Assembly (NCBI GenBank): GCA_910577935.1 | Contig: CAJTOT010000011.1 | Coordinates: forward strand, 51,944-62,796 | Reading direction: 5' to 3' | From: an uncultured Hungatella sp. | GTDB lineage: Bacteria > Bacillota > Clostridia > Lachnospirales > Lachnospiraceae | Length of the DNA: 10,853 bases | Shown here: positions 1 to 6,722 of the stretch, one piece after another | Layout: each line of letters begins with the position of its first letter | Numbering within the stretch: position 1 is the first letter of the stretch | The notes under the pieces: generated by a model | The model's database searches: none | What the model was told of the DNA's origin: nothing | What the model saw: only the letters and a program-made list of their open reading frames with translations | Made by a program: the position numbers and the translations under genes

Positions 1-311
1 GTGTTGAGCCCTGTATCCACCAGAGTCACTTTCCACGGCTCCGAATAATTATTGTGAACCTCCATCTCATTGTTGGCCAGATCAAAGGTCACATCCGAGG
101 TGTGAAGGAAATAGTCGGCAAAAAACTCCTTCACCACATACTGTTTATATCCCAGGCATATGACAAAATCGTGAAACCCGAATTCCGAATAGTATTTCAT
201 GATGTGCCACAGGATAGGTTTCTCTCCGATCTCGATCATGGGCTTGGGCTTTAAGTGGCTCTGCTCGCTGATCCTCGTCCCCAGCCCGCCTGCTAAAATC
301 ACTACTTTCAT
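1..311 (-). CDS. rfbF: Glucose-1-phosphate cytidylyltransferase, N-terminal part (runs off left edge)
   Basis: The enzyme makes CDP-glucose from CTP and alpha-D-glucose 1-phosphate, the first step towards CDP-3,6-dideoxyhexoses such as abequose, paratose and tyvelose; it is cytosolic. Only the first 103 residues are present, about 40% of the roughly 257 usual for the family. Visible signatures are the nucleotide-binding loop GGLGTR at residues 8-13, KPKPM at 21-25, KPILWHIMK at 31-39, the stretch around GYK (54-56) and YFLHTSDVTFD at 67-77, and EPWKVTLVDTG at 91-101. The last three distinguish RfbF from glucose-1-phosphate thymidylyltransferases. The ATG at 311 is preceded by AAAAGGAG (326-319) at ideal spacing. 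That site abuts the stop of the upstream gene (gap 16 bases), so the gene is probably co-transcribed with it. By hand count about 45% of bases 1-240 are G or C, clearly lower than the heptose genes. The rfbG/rfbH partners would be expected beyond the left edge. Confident. Confidence 0.93.
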   Translation of the reverse strand, partial: MKVVILAGGLGTRISEQSHLKPKPMIEIGEKPILWHIMKYYSEFGFHDFVICLGYKQYVVKEFFADYFLHTSDVTFDLANNEMEVHNNYSEPWKVTLVDTGLN

Positions 312-327
312 AGATTTTCTCCTTTTG

Positions 328-1716
328 TCATTCCCTGAAAACATTCCATTTATTTTTTTTCAGTATCTCCAGCGCGTTTCTCACCGCCTTCCCGGACTCC
401 GGATTGTAGGTCCGGAACTCGAAGTTCCACCTCAGGTCCTCGTCGGTGAGATTCTCGAAGTTCCTGGCCATCTCCTGGCGCCTTAAGCACACCTCTTTTC
501 TGGCCGGCGCTTTCTTCACCTCTTCCAGGGTTGTGTACACGTTTCCCGCCACCAGGACCGCCAGGCCCGCCGCCGCTGCCACCGACACCGTCCTCCTGAG
601 CGCCGGAGATCTGTCCCTCTCAAGTTTCCGCCCTGCCAGGGCAAAGGTCAGGATAATCCCGAATATCCCTATCTGAAACTGCAGGGCATACCTGGAGGAC
701 ATCCCGTACTGTTCCTGCAGAAATCCCCATCTGGAATACCAGATCAGCACATGATTCAGGCCTCCGGAAACTATCAGGATCATGGGAAACACCGTCTCCC
801 GGTACAGGCGGCATCTGATCTGAAGCCACAAGGCCAGGATGTACATGCCGATGACCATCAGCCCAAGGACCATGTACGGCAGATTTCCCACCAACAGATT
901 CTCCGCCGGCTCCTTGCCGATGACCATGGAGGCAAATGATTTAACAAAAAAACGTACCATGTACCCCGGATCTGTCCCCAGCTGTTCCATAATCGGAATA
1001 TCCGTCATCCCGTGGTATTCCTCCGCCACCTGGGCATTGCTCCAGATATAGAGGAGCAGGGGGATCACCGCCGATACGCTGTAACAGACATACCGCGCTG
1101 CCACGTCTCTCTCCTTCACCCGGCCTTCCGCAAGCTTGAAACCATAGACCAGCAAAAGGGTTACCGTGTAAATGGCACAGTAAGGCCCTGCCACGGCAAG
1201 GGTCAGAACCCAGGGAAGCCAGAGACATTTTCCGTGGTCTCCCTTTTTCTCCTGCCCTGTCCACAGCCGCTCCAGCGCCAGATAGTGGTAGTAGAATCCC
1301 ACAAAGGCGAAAAAATGAATCCACCCGCTGCCGTTGATCATCATCTCCCATTTGTTCAGGCTGAACATCATCGCCATCAGGCACAGATACCACCAGACGC
1401 CTATATTCTTTTTTATACAGTAGGACACTATGAGCATGGCCCCAAGGCCCATGGAAAGTATCCCCAGTCCCTGGTCAAACCGGATGCGGTAATCAAAGAC
1501 GGCAGTGTTGATGATCCTGGCCAGGTAGTTCAGCGGAATCCTGGTAAATATGTCTCCCACAAAAAATTTTTCCGGATTCCACACATCCGGCAGATAGCTG
1601 TTTACCAGGCGGATATAGTCGGAATATATCACATCCGCAAAGGCGCTTTTCACGTACCACACGCCGAACGCCATGCCCGCCAGCGGCAGGAAGTAGTACC
1701 ATCTCCGACTGTTCAT
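328..1716 (-). CDS. Polytopic membrane protein, probable GT-C-type glycan assembly enzyme (462 aa)
   Basis: I do not recognise a named family. The protein has an Arg-rich start (MNSRRW), a first membrane helix at about 7-25, then an extracytoplasmic loop with acidic residues (D28, D33 in YSDYIRL), then about ten more hydrophobic segments (for example 85-100, 105-120, 130-147, 165-192, 208-225, 280-300, 310-326, 345-362, 376-392). A soluble tail of about 70 residues follows. A helix followed by a loop with an Asp is typical of GT-C glycosyltransferases that use polyprenyl-phosphate sugars. Also visible are NKWEMMINGSGW (121-132) and SSRYALQF (340-347), perhaps conserved loops. The start at 1716 is chosen because GAGGGAG precedes it at good spacing; the longer start at 1749 would overlap the previous gene and has no comparable site. 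The gap to the upstream gene is 13 bases, so translation is probably coupled. A polymerase or transporter role cannot be excluded. Confidence 0.7.
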   Translation of the reverse strand: MNSRRWYYFLPLAGMAFGVWYVKSAFADVIYSDYIRLVNSYLPDVWNPEKFFVGDIFTRIPLNYLARIINTAVFDYRIRFDQGLGILSMGLGAMLIVSYCIKKNIGVWWYLCLMAMMFSLNKWEMMINGSGWIHFFAFVGFYYHYLALERLWTGQEKKGDHGKCLWLPWVLTLAVAGPYCAIYTVTLLLVYGFKLAEGRVKERDVAARYVCYSVSAVIPLLLYIWSNAQVAEEYHGMTDIPIMEQLGTDPGYMVRFFVKSFASMVIGKEPAENLLVGNLPYMVLGLMVIGMYILALWLQIRCRLYRETVFPMILIVSGGLNHVLIWYSRWGFLQEQYGMSSRYALQFQIGIFGIILTFALAGRKLERDRSPALRRTVSVAAAAGLAVLVAGNVYTTLEEVKKAPARKEVCLRRQEMARNFENLTDEDLRWNFEFRTYNPESGKAVRNALEILKKNKWNVFRE

Positions 1717-1729
1717 AAACTCTCCCTCT

Positions 1730-3586
1730 CTAATCTGCGGTAATCTCAACGATCATGGAAAACCGTTTCTCGCCTCTCTGTTCCTGAGCGTCCTTCAGAT
1801 AAAAATTGTTTTCAAACTCCAGTTCTGCCGTGTCATAGGGTTTTGTCTGCAGGTCCAGGTAGGTGATATTGTCCACGATGTCCACTTCCGCCGCCAGCTG
1901 TCCGTCCATATAGATGTCAGACTGTTCATGGCCTTCCATGACTCCCGGATACATCATCCGCAGGTGTATAACCCCGGTCTTTCCGGCCATCACACGAAGC
2001 TTCGCGCTCTCCTCCATCCAGCCATCCTTGTAATACCCGGTGACAGCCTCGCACTTTAAGACGCGCACCGCCTCCGTGATATCCTGGTAGGCGTGGAATT
2101 CCGGCTCCTCCCTCAGGATCAGCATATTGTTGGTCACCTGGCCGAAGTCCCGGATGCTGTCCACAAAGATCACCTCCGTGCCCTCCGCCTTCCTCTCTTT
2201 ATCGAACACTTTAAAAAATGTATCCGCGTAAAAATCCGTCACCTGGTAATCATTGCGCAAAATATAGATCTTTTTCCCGAAAATATCCTCGCCGTATTTC
2301 TCGTAAGTCTCCTCCGCCAGGGAATTATACTGCTGCTGGCTGTTCCAGAAATACAGGTTGGAGTTCTTGCCGCGGTAATAAATCTCTGCCGGAAACATGA
2401 GGAGCACATAGACAAGCATCAGGCCCGTGCAGGCCAGGGATCTCTTGTAATCCGGCAGACGCCGCCCCGACGCTTCCTGCTCTCTGGCCGACGGCCTGAC
2501 GATGACGCCGCACATGTAGGACAGCCACAGCCACGCCGCGGTCATAGACACGTAGACCCACCGCAGCTCCAGGCGGATGGTCACACTGGAGCAGGCGATG
2601 CAGGCTCCTATAAACAAAAAAAACAGCAGACTGTTTTCCAGTATCCTCACCCGGCTCCACCGGCTCTTTATGATCTTGACCGCAAAGGCTGCCATAAACG
2701 CCAGGAGAATCATATCCGCGCCTGCCACCAGAACCTTGACCCACCTGGCAGTCTCATGCCAGTTCTGGCCGCACAGATGCTCCTCCCCCATGTTGATCCC
2801 GAAGAGATACAGAACCTGATGGATGGCAAACCGGAGGGCCTGCCACAGATTGAAGGTATCTGCCACATCGGTTCCTCCCGTCCCCGCCGGGGATATGGTG
2901 CCGATGGTGACAAGGCGGATCAGCTGCATCAGCGCGAATGCCGCCGCCGGGAGCAGCCACTCCCTGGGCTTCCGGCTCTTCTTCATCACCAGAACCACAT
3001 AGAACAGGGGCAGCAGAACCATATACCTCTCATGGATAAAGCAAACCGCAAAATACAGCCCGCAGGCAGCCCCAAAGCAGGCCGGCTTCTCCCCCTGGCC
3101 GTTGACGTACTCAAACAGACACCACAGAATTCCTATGGCCGCCCACAGGGCCAATGTCTCCATGAGGCCGTAGACCTGGGCGATCTGATAGCAGGACATC
3201 CGGGAGAGCAGGTACAGAAAACCGCACATGAAGCCGATTAAATTGTTGCCTGACAGCCTCCTGGAGAATCTGCACACCGTGTAGGCCACCATGGTGTTGA
3301 GTATGATATTGACGGGAACAAACCAAGTCACATGGTTCCCCACCAGACCCAGCTCCAGGTACGAGATCAGGTAAAACAGAGGCCGAAATCTGGTGCTCCC
3401 CACGGGAAACACAAACTCCCCAAAAGTCTGCTCCCCGTAACAGGACCACAGATACAGGTCATCCATAAACAGTCCCCTGATCTGAATCCCGGCATTGATG
3501 ACAAATCCGAAAGCCAGCAGCAGCCCGGCGGTGATCACCTCGTCCTTCCATCGGTACTGCCAGAAGGCAGTGGGTTTCTTATCCAT
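1730..3586 (-). CDS. Large membrane protein, probable GT-C glycosyltransferase with a C-terminal extracytoplasmic beta-rich domain (618 aa)
   Basis: The first membrane helix (about 18-36) is followed by GLFMDDLYLW (38-47) with adjacent aspartates D42 and D43, and then TRFRPLFYL (65-73). An acidic pair after helix 1 followed by an R-P motif is a common layout in bacterial GT-C enzymes that take sugars from polyprenyl phosphate. FIHERYMVLLPL (183-194) resembles another conserved loop of such proteins. About ten hydrophobic segments run to residue 400. The remaining 220 residues are soluble and lie outside the membrane by topology, with a stretch from about 520 that looks like a beta-sandwich (alternating hydrophobic residues, YMDGQ at 559-563). 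That domain may bind the acceptor glycan. The ATG at 3586 has GGAGG nine bases upstream, and the gene lies 36 bases after the GT2 gene. The exact donor and product are unknown. Membrane nature is certain; the GT-C assignment is inferred from motif layout. Confidence 0.75.
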   Translation of the reverse strand: MDKKPTAFWQYRWKDEVITAGLLLAFGFVINAGIQIRGLFMDDLYLWSCYGEQTFGEFVFPVGSTRFRPLFYLISYLELGLVGNHVTWFVPVNIILNTMVAYTVCRFSRRLSGNNLIGFMCGFLYLLSRMSCYQIAQVYGLMETLALWAAIGILWCLFEYVNGQGEKPACFGAACGLYFAVCFIHERYMVLLPLFYVVLVMKKSRKPREWLLPAAAFALMQLIRLVTIGTISPAGTGGTDVADTFNLWQALRFAIHQVLYLFGINMGEEHLCGQNWHETARWVKVLVAGADMILLAFMAAFAVKIIKSRWSRVRILENSLLFFLFIGACIACSSVTIRLELRWVYVSMTAAWLWLSYMCGVIVRPSAREQEASGRRLPDYKRSLACTGLMLVYVLLMFPAEIYYRGKNSNLYFWNSQQQYNSLAEETYEKYGEDIFGKKIYILRNDYQVTDFYADTFFKVFDKERKAEGTEVIFVDSIRDFGQVTNNMLILREEPEFHAYQDITEAVRVLKCEAVTGYYKDGWMEESAKLRVMAGKTGVIHLRMMYPGVMEGHEQSDIYMDGQLAAEVDIVDNITYLDLQTKPYDTAELEFENNFYLKDAQEQRGEKRFSMIVEITAD

Positions 3587-3622
3587 TCAATACTTCCTCC
3601 AGCTCACATTTCATTGGTATTT

Positions 3623-4408
3623 TCAGCCGTAATTCTTGCCGGCCAGTCTGTACCCCTTCATAATCAGGTCCGGCATCCATCCGGGCCATATCTTTTCAAA
3701 CATCACCCGCTCCTCCTTCTCCCGGCGGTGATTCTCCATGCACGCCTTAGTGGCCGCCCCGTCATGAATCCGGTAATACAAAAGAGGCTTTTCCACACAC
3801 ACAAATCTTCCCGGCCTCTCCGCCATGTTCCGCATGCACTCCCAGTCCAGCACAAAATCATATTCCCCGGAGAAGACAGGCTTGGGAAGCCGGCTCTTTT
3901 TGTAGGCGCAGGAGGGGCACATCACCGGATTTCCCCAGACAAGGCCCCACATCTTCACGGCAGGCAGATGGCACAGCCCCGTGGCCCTCCATGGGAGGCG
4001 CAGAAGCTTCTTCACCAGTTCCACCCCTCCGCCCCAGGTCAGCTTTCCGTTCTTTATGAGAACCGCGTCGCTCATAAATACCGTCATATCCGGCCATTTC
4101 TCCGCGGCACGGGCCAGCTCCTCCACATAATGCCTTCCGTACAGGTCGTCCTGGTGGGCGATGGTCACATACTCTCCCTCCGCCTTTTCCACTGCAAAGT
4201 TCCAGTCATTTCCGATTCCCGTCTCCCCCTCCTCCCTGACAAAGAGAGGAATACCGTGCTTCCCCAGAAGCTCTTCAAGATACTCGCTGGGCGTGGAGGT
4301 GGCGCATATGATCTCCGTCTCTGCTGTCTGGGCCTTCAGGGATCTGATACACGCCTCCAGGTAGGGAGACCGGCCGTAAGCGCAGATGACAAATGTATGA
4401 AATCCCAT
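3623..4408 (-). CDS. Family 2 glycosyltransferase (261 aa)
   Basis: This is a cytosolic or membrane-associated GT-A fold enzyme that transfers a nucleotide-activated sugar. The N-terminal strand FVICAYGRSPYLEACIRSL (6-24) matches the start of family 2 enzymes. GNDWNFAVEKAEGEYVTIAHQDD spans 66-88 and holds the DXD-type metal and nucleotide motif as QDD (86-88). An acidic DWE (188-190) is a good candidate for the catalytic base region. YYRIHDGAATK (211-221) matches the C-terminal RxH motif of many polysaccharide GT2 enzymes. No membrane helix is evident. The ATG at 4408 has GAGG at good spacing; an upstream TTG at 4423 has none. The gene starts 19 bases after gmhA ends, so it belongs to the heptose operon and is the only conventional transferase in the window. 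It could therefore be the heptosyltransferase, but nothing in the sequence fixes the donor. Confidence 0.88.
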   Translation of the reverse strand: MGFHTFVICAYGRSPYLEACIRSLKAQTAETEIICATSTPSEYLEELLGKHGIPLFVREEGETGIGNDWNFAVEKAEGEYVTIAHQDDLYGRHYVEELARAAEKWPDMTVFMSDAVLIKNGKLTWGGGVELVKKLLRLPWRATGLCHLPAVKMWGLVWGNPVMCPSCAYKKSRLPKPVFSGEYDFVLDWECMRNMAERPGRFVCVEKPLLYYRIHDGAATKACMENHRREKEERVMFEKIWPGWMPDLIMKGYRLAGKNYG

Positions 4409-4427
4409 ATCAGTTCCTCTCAATATA

Positions 4428-5063
4428 TTAGAAAAAATGCTCCTCCAGCATCAGGCACAGGGCATGATACACCGGCAGATGAAGCTCCTGAATCTTAAAT
4501 GTCTCTTGCTCCGGGACAATGATGGCCTTGTCCGCGTATCTCCCCATCTTTCCCCCGTCCTTTCCCGTGAGGCCCACCACTTTCAGCCCCAGGGCCCTGG
4601 CTGCCACAGCGGCATAATGGATGTTGGCCGCGTTCCCCGATGTGGAAATTCCAAGAAACACATCCCCCTCCCGGCCGTAGCCGTACACCTGCTGGGCGTA
4701 CACCATCTGCCCGTCCACGTCATTTAAGAAGGCCGTGGAAAGACCCGGATGGCCGGTGAGGGCGATGGCCGGAAGCCCGCCCTGGAGCTTCTGGGCCAGA
4801 TCCTTTCCCGCCTCCGGGTCTATGTCCTCCAGCCTCTTGGCCATGTCCTCCGGAACCTGGCGGCGCTTCACAAAACCTTTCATCAGTTCTCCCACAATAT
4901 GCTCCGAATCCGCCGCGCTGCCTCCGTTGCCCGCCACCAGCAGCTTGTGCCCCGACTCAAAACACTCCTTCAGAATCTCATATACTTCCCCGATAGACTG
5001 TCTCACCGGCTCCAGCACCGGATACCGGCCCATCAGCTCCTCCAGATAAACCATCTCATTCAT
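4428..5063 (-). CDS. gmhA: Sedoheptulose 7-phosphate isomerase (phosphoheptose isomerase), SIS domain, 211 aa
   Basis: Converts sedoheptulose 7-phosphate to D-glycero-D-manno-heptose 7-phosphate, the committed step of heptose synthesis, in the cytosol. The SIS-fold phosphate loop GNGGSAADSEH is at 45-55 and GISTSGNAAN at 138-147. The zinc and catalytic residues known from E. coli GmhA (H61, E65, Q172, H180) have clear counterparts in H55, E59, Q192 and H200. LTGKDGGKM (165-173) is also typical. Compared with E. coli GmhA there are about 25 extra residues between the HxxxE helix and LPAIALT, roughly 66-95. I have seen such an insertion in Firmicutes SIS proteins of this type. The ATG at 5063 overlaps the last codons of gmhB by 8 bases and has a GAGG site about 11 bases away. 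The ATG at 5054 is a possible alternative; one at 5129 would read through gmhB coding sequence and is not credible. Strong context: all four pathway enzymes are adjacent. Confidence 0.93.
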   Translation of the reverse strand: MNEMVYLEELMGRYPVLEPVRQSIGEVYEILKECFESGHKLLVAGNGGSAADSEHIVGELMKGFVKRRQVPEDMAKRLEDIDPEAGKDLAQKLQGGLPAIALTGHPGLSTAFLNDVDGQMVYAQQVYGYGREGDVFLGISTSGNAANIHYAAVAARALGLKVVGLTGKDGGKMGRYADKAIIVPEQETFKIQELHLPVYHALCLMLEEHFF

Positions 5064-5643
5064 AGCCTTTTTGTCCTCTTTCAATAATAAATTCTGCTGC
5101 GTCCATAAGAGTTTCCGCGTAAAAATCATAGAATGGCTCCTCTCCCCGCGCCCTGCTCATTTCCCTCTCCTCTTTGCCGTATCCGGTTCCCACCAGGATT
5201 CCCTTTATCCCGTAGTTATGGCCTGCCTCCACATCGATGCGCTTGTCCCCGACCATGTAGGAGCGGCTTTTATCTATATCATATTCCTCCTCTGCCATCT
5301 CAAACATCCCCGTCCCCGGCTTCCTGCACCGGCATGCCTTCCTGTACCGGCCGATGCCGTGTTCCGGGTGATGAGGACAGTAGTAAAAACGGTCGATTCC
5401 TGCGCCTTCCTTCTCCAGCTGCTCATTGAGATACCGGTGAAGGCTGTGCATCTGCTCCACGGTGTAATATCCCCTGGCAATCCCTGCCTGGTTGGTCACC
5501 ACCACGACCCGGAAACCGTTCTCCTTGAGAAGGGCTATGGCCTGGGCCGCCGTGGGCAGGACCGCCAAGTCCGACGGGCGGTACAGATATTCTACCTCCC
5601 GGTTGATGGTTCCGTCACGATCTAAAAACACTACTCTGTCCAT
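5056..5643 (-). CDS. gmhB: D-glycero-D-manno-heptose 1,7-bisphosphate 7-phosphatase, HAD family (195 aa)
   Basis: Removes the 7-phosphate from heptose 1,7-bisphosphate to leave heptose 1-phosphate, the third step of the pathway. HAD motif I is FLDRDGT (6-12), with nucleophile D8 and acid/base D10. Motif II is VVTNQAGIARGYYT (48-61). The structural zinc-binding loop has C89, H91, C104 and C106, characteristic of GmhB and histidinol-phosphatase relatives. K108 follows, and motif IV is VGDKRIDVEAG (131-141) with D133 and D137. The length matches the family. The start at 5643 puts the conserved N-terminal strand right at the beginning; the GGGGAG site is only about three bases upstream, so translation may rely partly on coupling with hddA, whose stop it overlaps by 13 bases. 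In the GDP pathway the substrate should be the alpha anomer. That is inferred from the hddA/hddC neighbours rather than from any residue I can point to. Confidence 0.94.
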   Translation of the reverse strand: MDRVVFLDRDGTINREVEYLYRPSDLAVLPTAAQAIALLKENGFRVVVVTNQAGIARGYYTVEQMHSLHRYLNEQLEKEGAGIDRFYYCPHHPEHGIGRYRKACRCRKPGTGMFEMAEEEYDIDKSRSYMVGDKRIDVEAGHNYGIKGILVGTGYGKEEREMSRARGEEPFYDFYAETLMDAAEFIIERGQKGYE

Positions 5644-6722
5644 ATGCTCCCCTGCAATCCAAACTCATACTCGCCGTCCGGCATCTGCACCTTCACATGG
5701 TTATAATTCCACCTGTTCCTGTCCGCCGTCCATGCCTGGGCTCCCCGCAGTTCAAAATTCCAGTCTGTCAGCTGTCCGCCTGCCGCTTCCAGCCGGGCCG
5801 CCACCTTGTGCTTTACATTGTAGGGACAGTACATCAGCAGATACCCTCCGCCGCCGGCCCCCAGCAGCTTTCCGCCCAGGGCCCCGGCTTTTATGGCCTC
5901 CTCGTACAGCTGGTCGATCTGCGGGTTGGTTATCTTATCGCTCATCCGCTTTTTGCTCTTCCACCCGTAATCCAGAAGTTTTCCGAAGCTGTGGAGATTG
6001 CCCTTCAAAAGCTCATCCTTCATGGCATAGGCCAGGGCTTTCACCTCGCACATGGCCTGAAAAGGATCTTTCTTTTTATAGTTGTTCACCTGGTCTTTGA
6101 TAATGTTGGCCGAGACATGGATCCTGCCGGTGTAGCACAGCAGCAGATTATACTGCAGCTCATGGATAATATCCTTCTTTATGCGCAGAGGGTTCACCAC
6201 CACGTTATTCCGCCCGTGAAACTCAATGAAGTTAAATCCTCCGAAGGTGGAGGCGTACTGGTCCTGATAGCCGCCGTCGATGCCCAAGTCCTCCCGCTCT
6301 ACCTGGTAGGCCAGATCCGCCATGGCGTATCCGTCCAGCTCCACGCCCTTCCAGCGGGCCATGGCTGTGAGGAGGGCCACCATCACGGTGGAGGAAGTTC
6401 CCAGACCCGAGCCCGGAGGCGCGTCGCACTGAAGATACACCTCGCAGCCCTGTTTGATCTCCATGGCGTTTAAGGCCGCCGTCACCAGATCCAGGCGCCC
6501 GTCATATACATAATTCTCCTGGACATTGTATTTGACTGTCATGTCAAAGTCCAGGGAGTGGACGATGATCTGGTCGTCCTCCCTGGGCACGATGGAGCAG
6601 TATGCGTACTTGTTGATGGTACTTCCTATGATGGCTCCTCCCTGCTCCTCGCAGAACGGCGCCACGTCGGTTCCGCCTCCGCCAAAGCTGACCCTCAGCG
6701 GCGCTCTTCCCCTGATCACCAT
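5631..6722 (-). CDS. hddA: D-glycero-alpha-D-manno-heptose 7-phosphate kinase, GHMP family (363 aa)
   Basis: Phosphorylates D-glycero-D-manno-heptose 7-phosphate at the anomeric carbon with ATP, giving the alpha-1,7-bisphosphate. This separates the GDP-heptose route from the ADP-heptose route, where the bifunctional HldE is used. Motifs: APLRVSFGGGGTDV at 7-20, typical of HddA and fucokinase-like GHMP kinases; the ATP-binding PPGSGLGTSST at 102-112; DGGYQDQYA at 149-157, holding the likely catalytic Asp; and the C-terminal glycine loop KLLGAGGGGY at 285-294. The kinase domain appears to end near GAQAW (327-331). About 30 further residues follow, beyond the usual 330-345 I recall for the family; they contain a short MPDGEYEF segment (347-354) of unknown role. 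AAAGGAG lies 7 bases before the ATG, which overlaps the hddC stop by 7 bases. Downstream gmhB overlaps it too. Confident on family and pathway. Confidence 0.93.
   Translation of the reverse strand: MVIRGRAPLRVSFGGGGTDVAPFCEEQGGAIIGSTINKYAYCSIVPREDDQIIVHSLDFDMTVKYNVQENYVYDGRLDLVTAALNAMEIKQGCEVYLQCDAPPGSGLGTSSTVMVALLTAMARWKGVELDGYAMADLAYQVEREDLGIDGGYQDQYASTFGGFNFIEFHGRNNVVVNPLRIKKDIIHELQYNLLLCYTGRIHVSANIIKDQVNNYKKKDPFQAMCEVKALAYAMKDELLKGNLHSFGKLLDYGWKSKKRMSDKITNPQIDQLYEEAIKAGALGGKLLGAGGGGYLLMYCPYNVKHKVAARLEAAGGQLTDWNFELRGAQAWTADRNRWNYNHVKVQMPDGEYEFGLQGSIWTE

Noticed and set aside
2093..3241. Long plus-strand open frame of 382 codons opposite the 618-residue gene
   Set aside because: It lies antisense to a clear membrane protein gene, its translation is Pro/His/Gln-rich with no domain pattern, and its start lacks a ribosome binding site. 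It follows from codon bias on the other strand.
3587..3616. Possible tiny leader ORF (MKCELEEVLNG) before the 618-residue gene, overlapping its start
   Set aside because: Eleven codons with no Shine-Dalgarno site of its own and no regulatory residue pattern; its GGAGG serves the downstream gene.
3332..4498. Plus-strand open frame of 388 codons spanning three minus-strand genes
   Set aside because: It crosses several gene boundaries of a well-supported operon and gives a low-complexity His/Pro-rich translation without known motifs.
5064..5129. Extended gmhA start at 5129
   Set aside because: The extra 22 residues would be read out of frame through gmhB coding sequence; the ATG at 5063 sits at the expected place and has an upstream purine-rich site.
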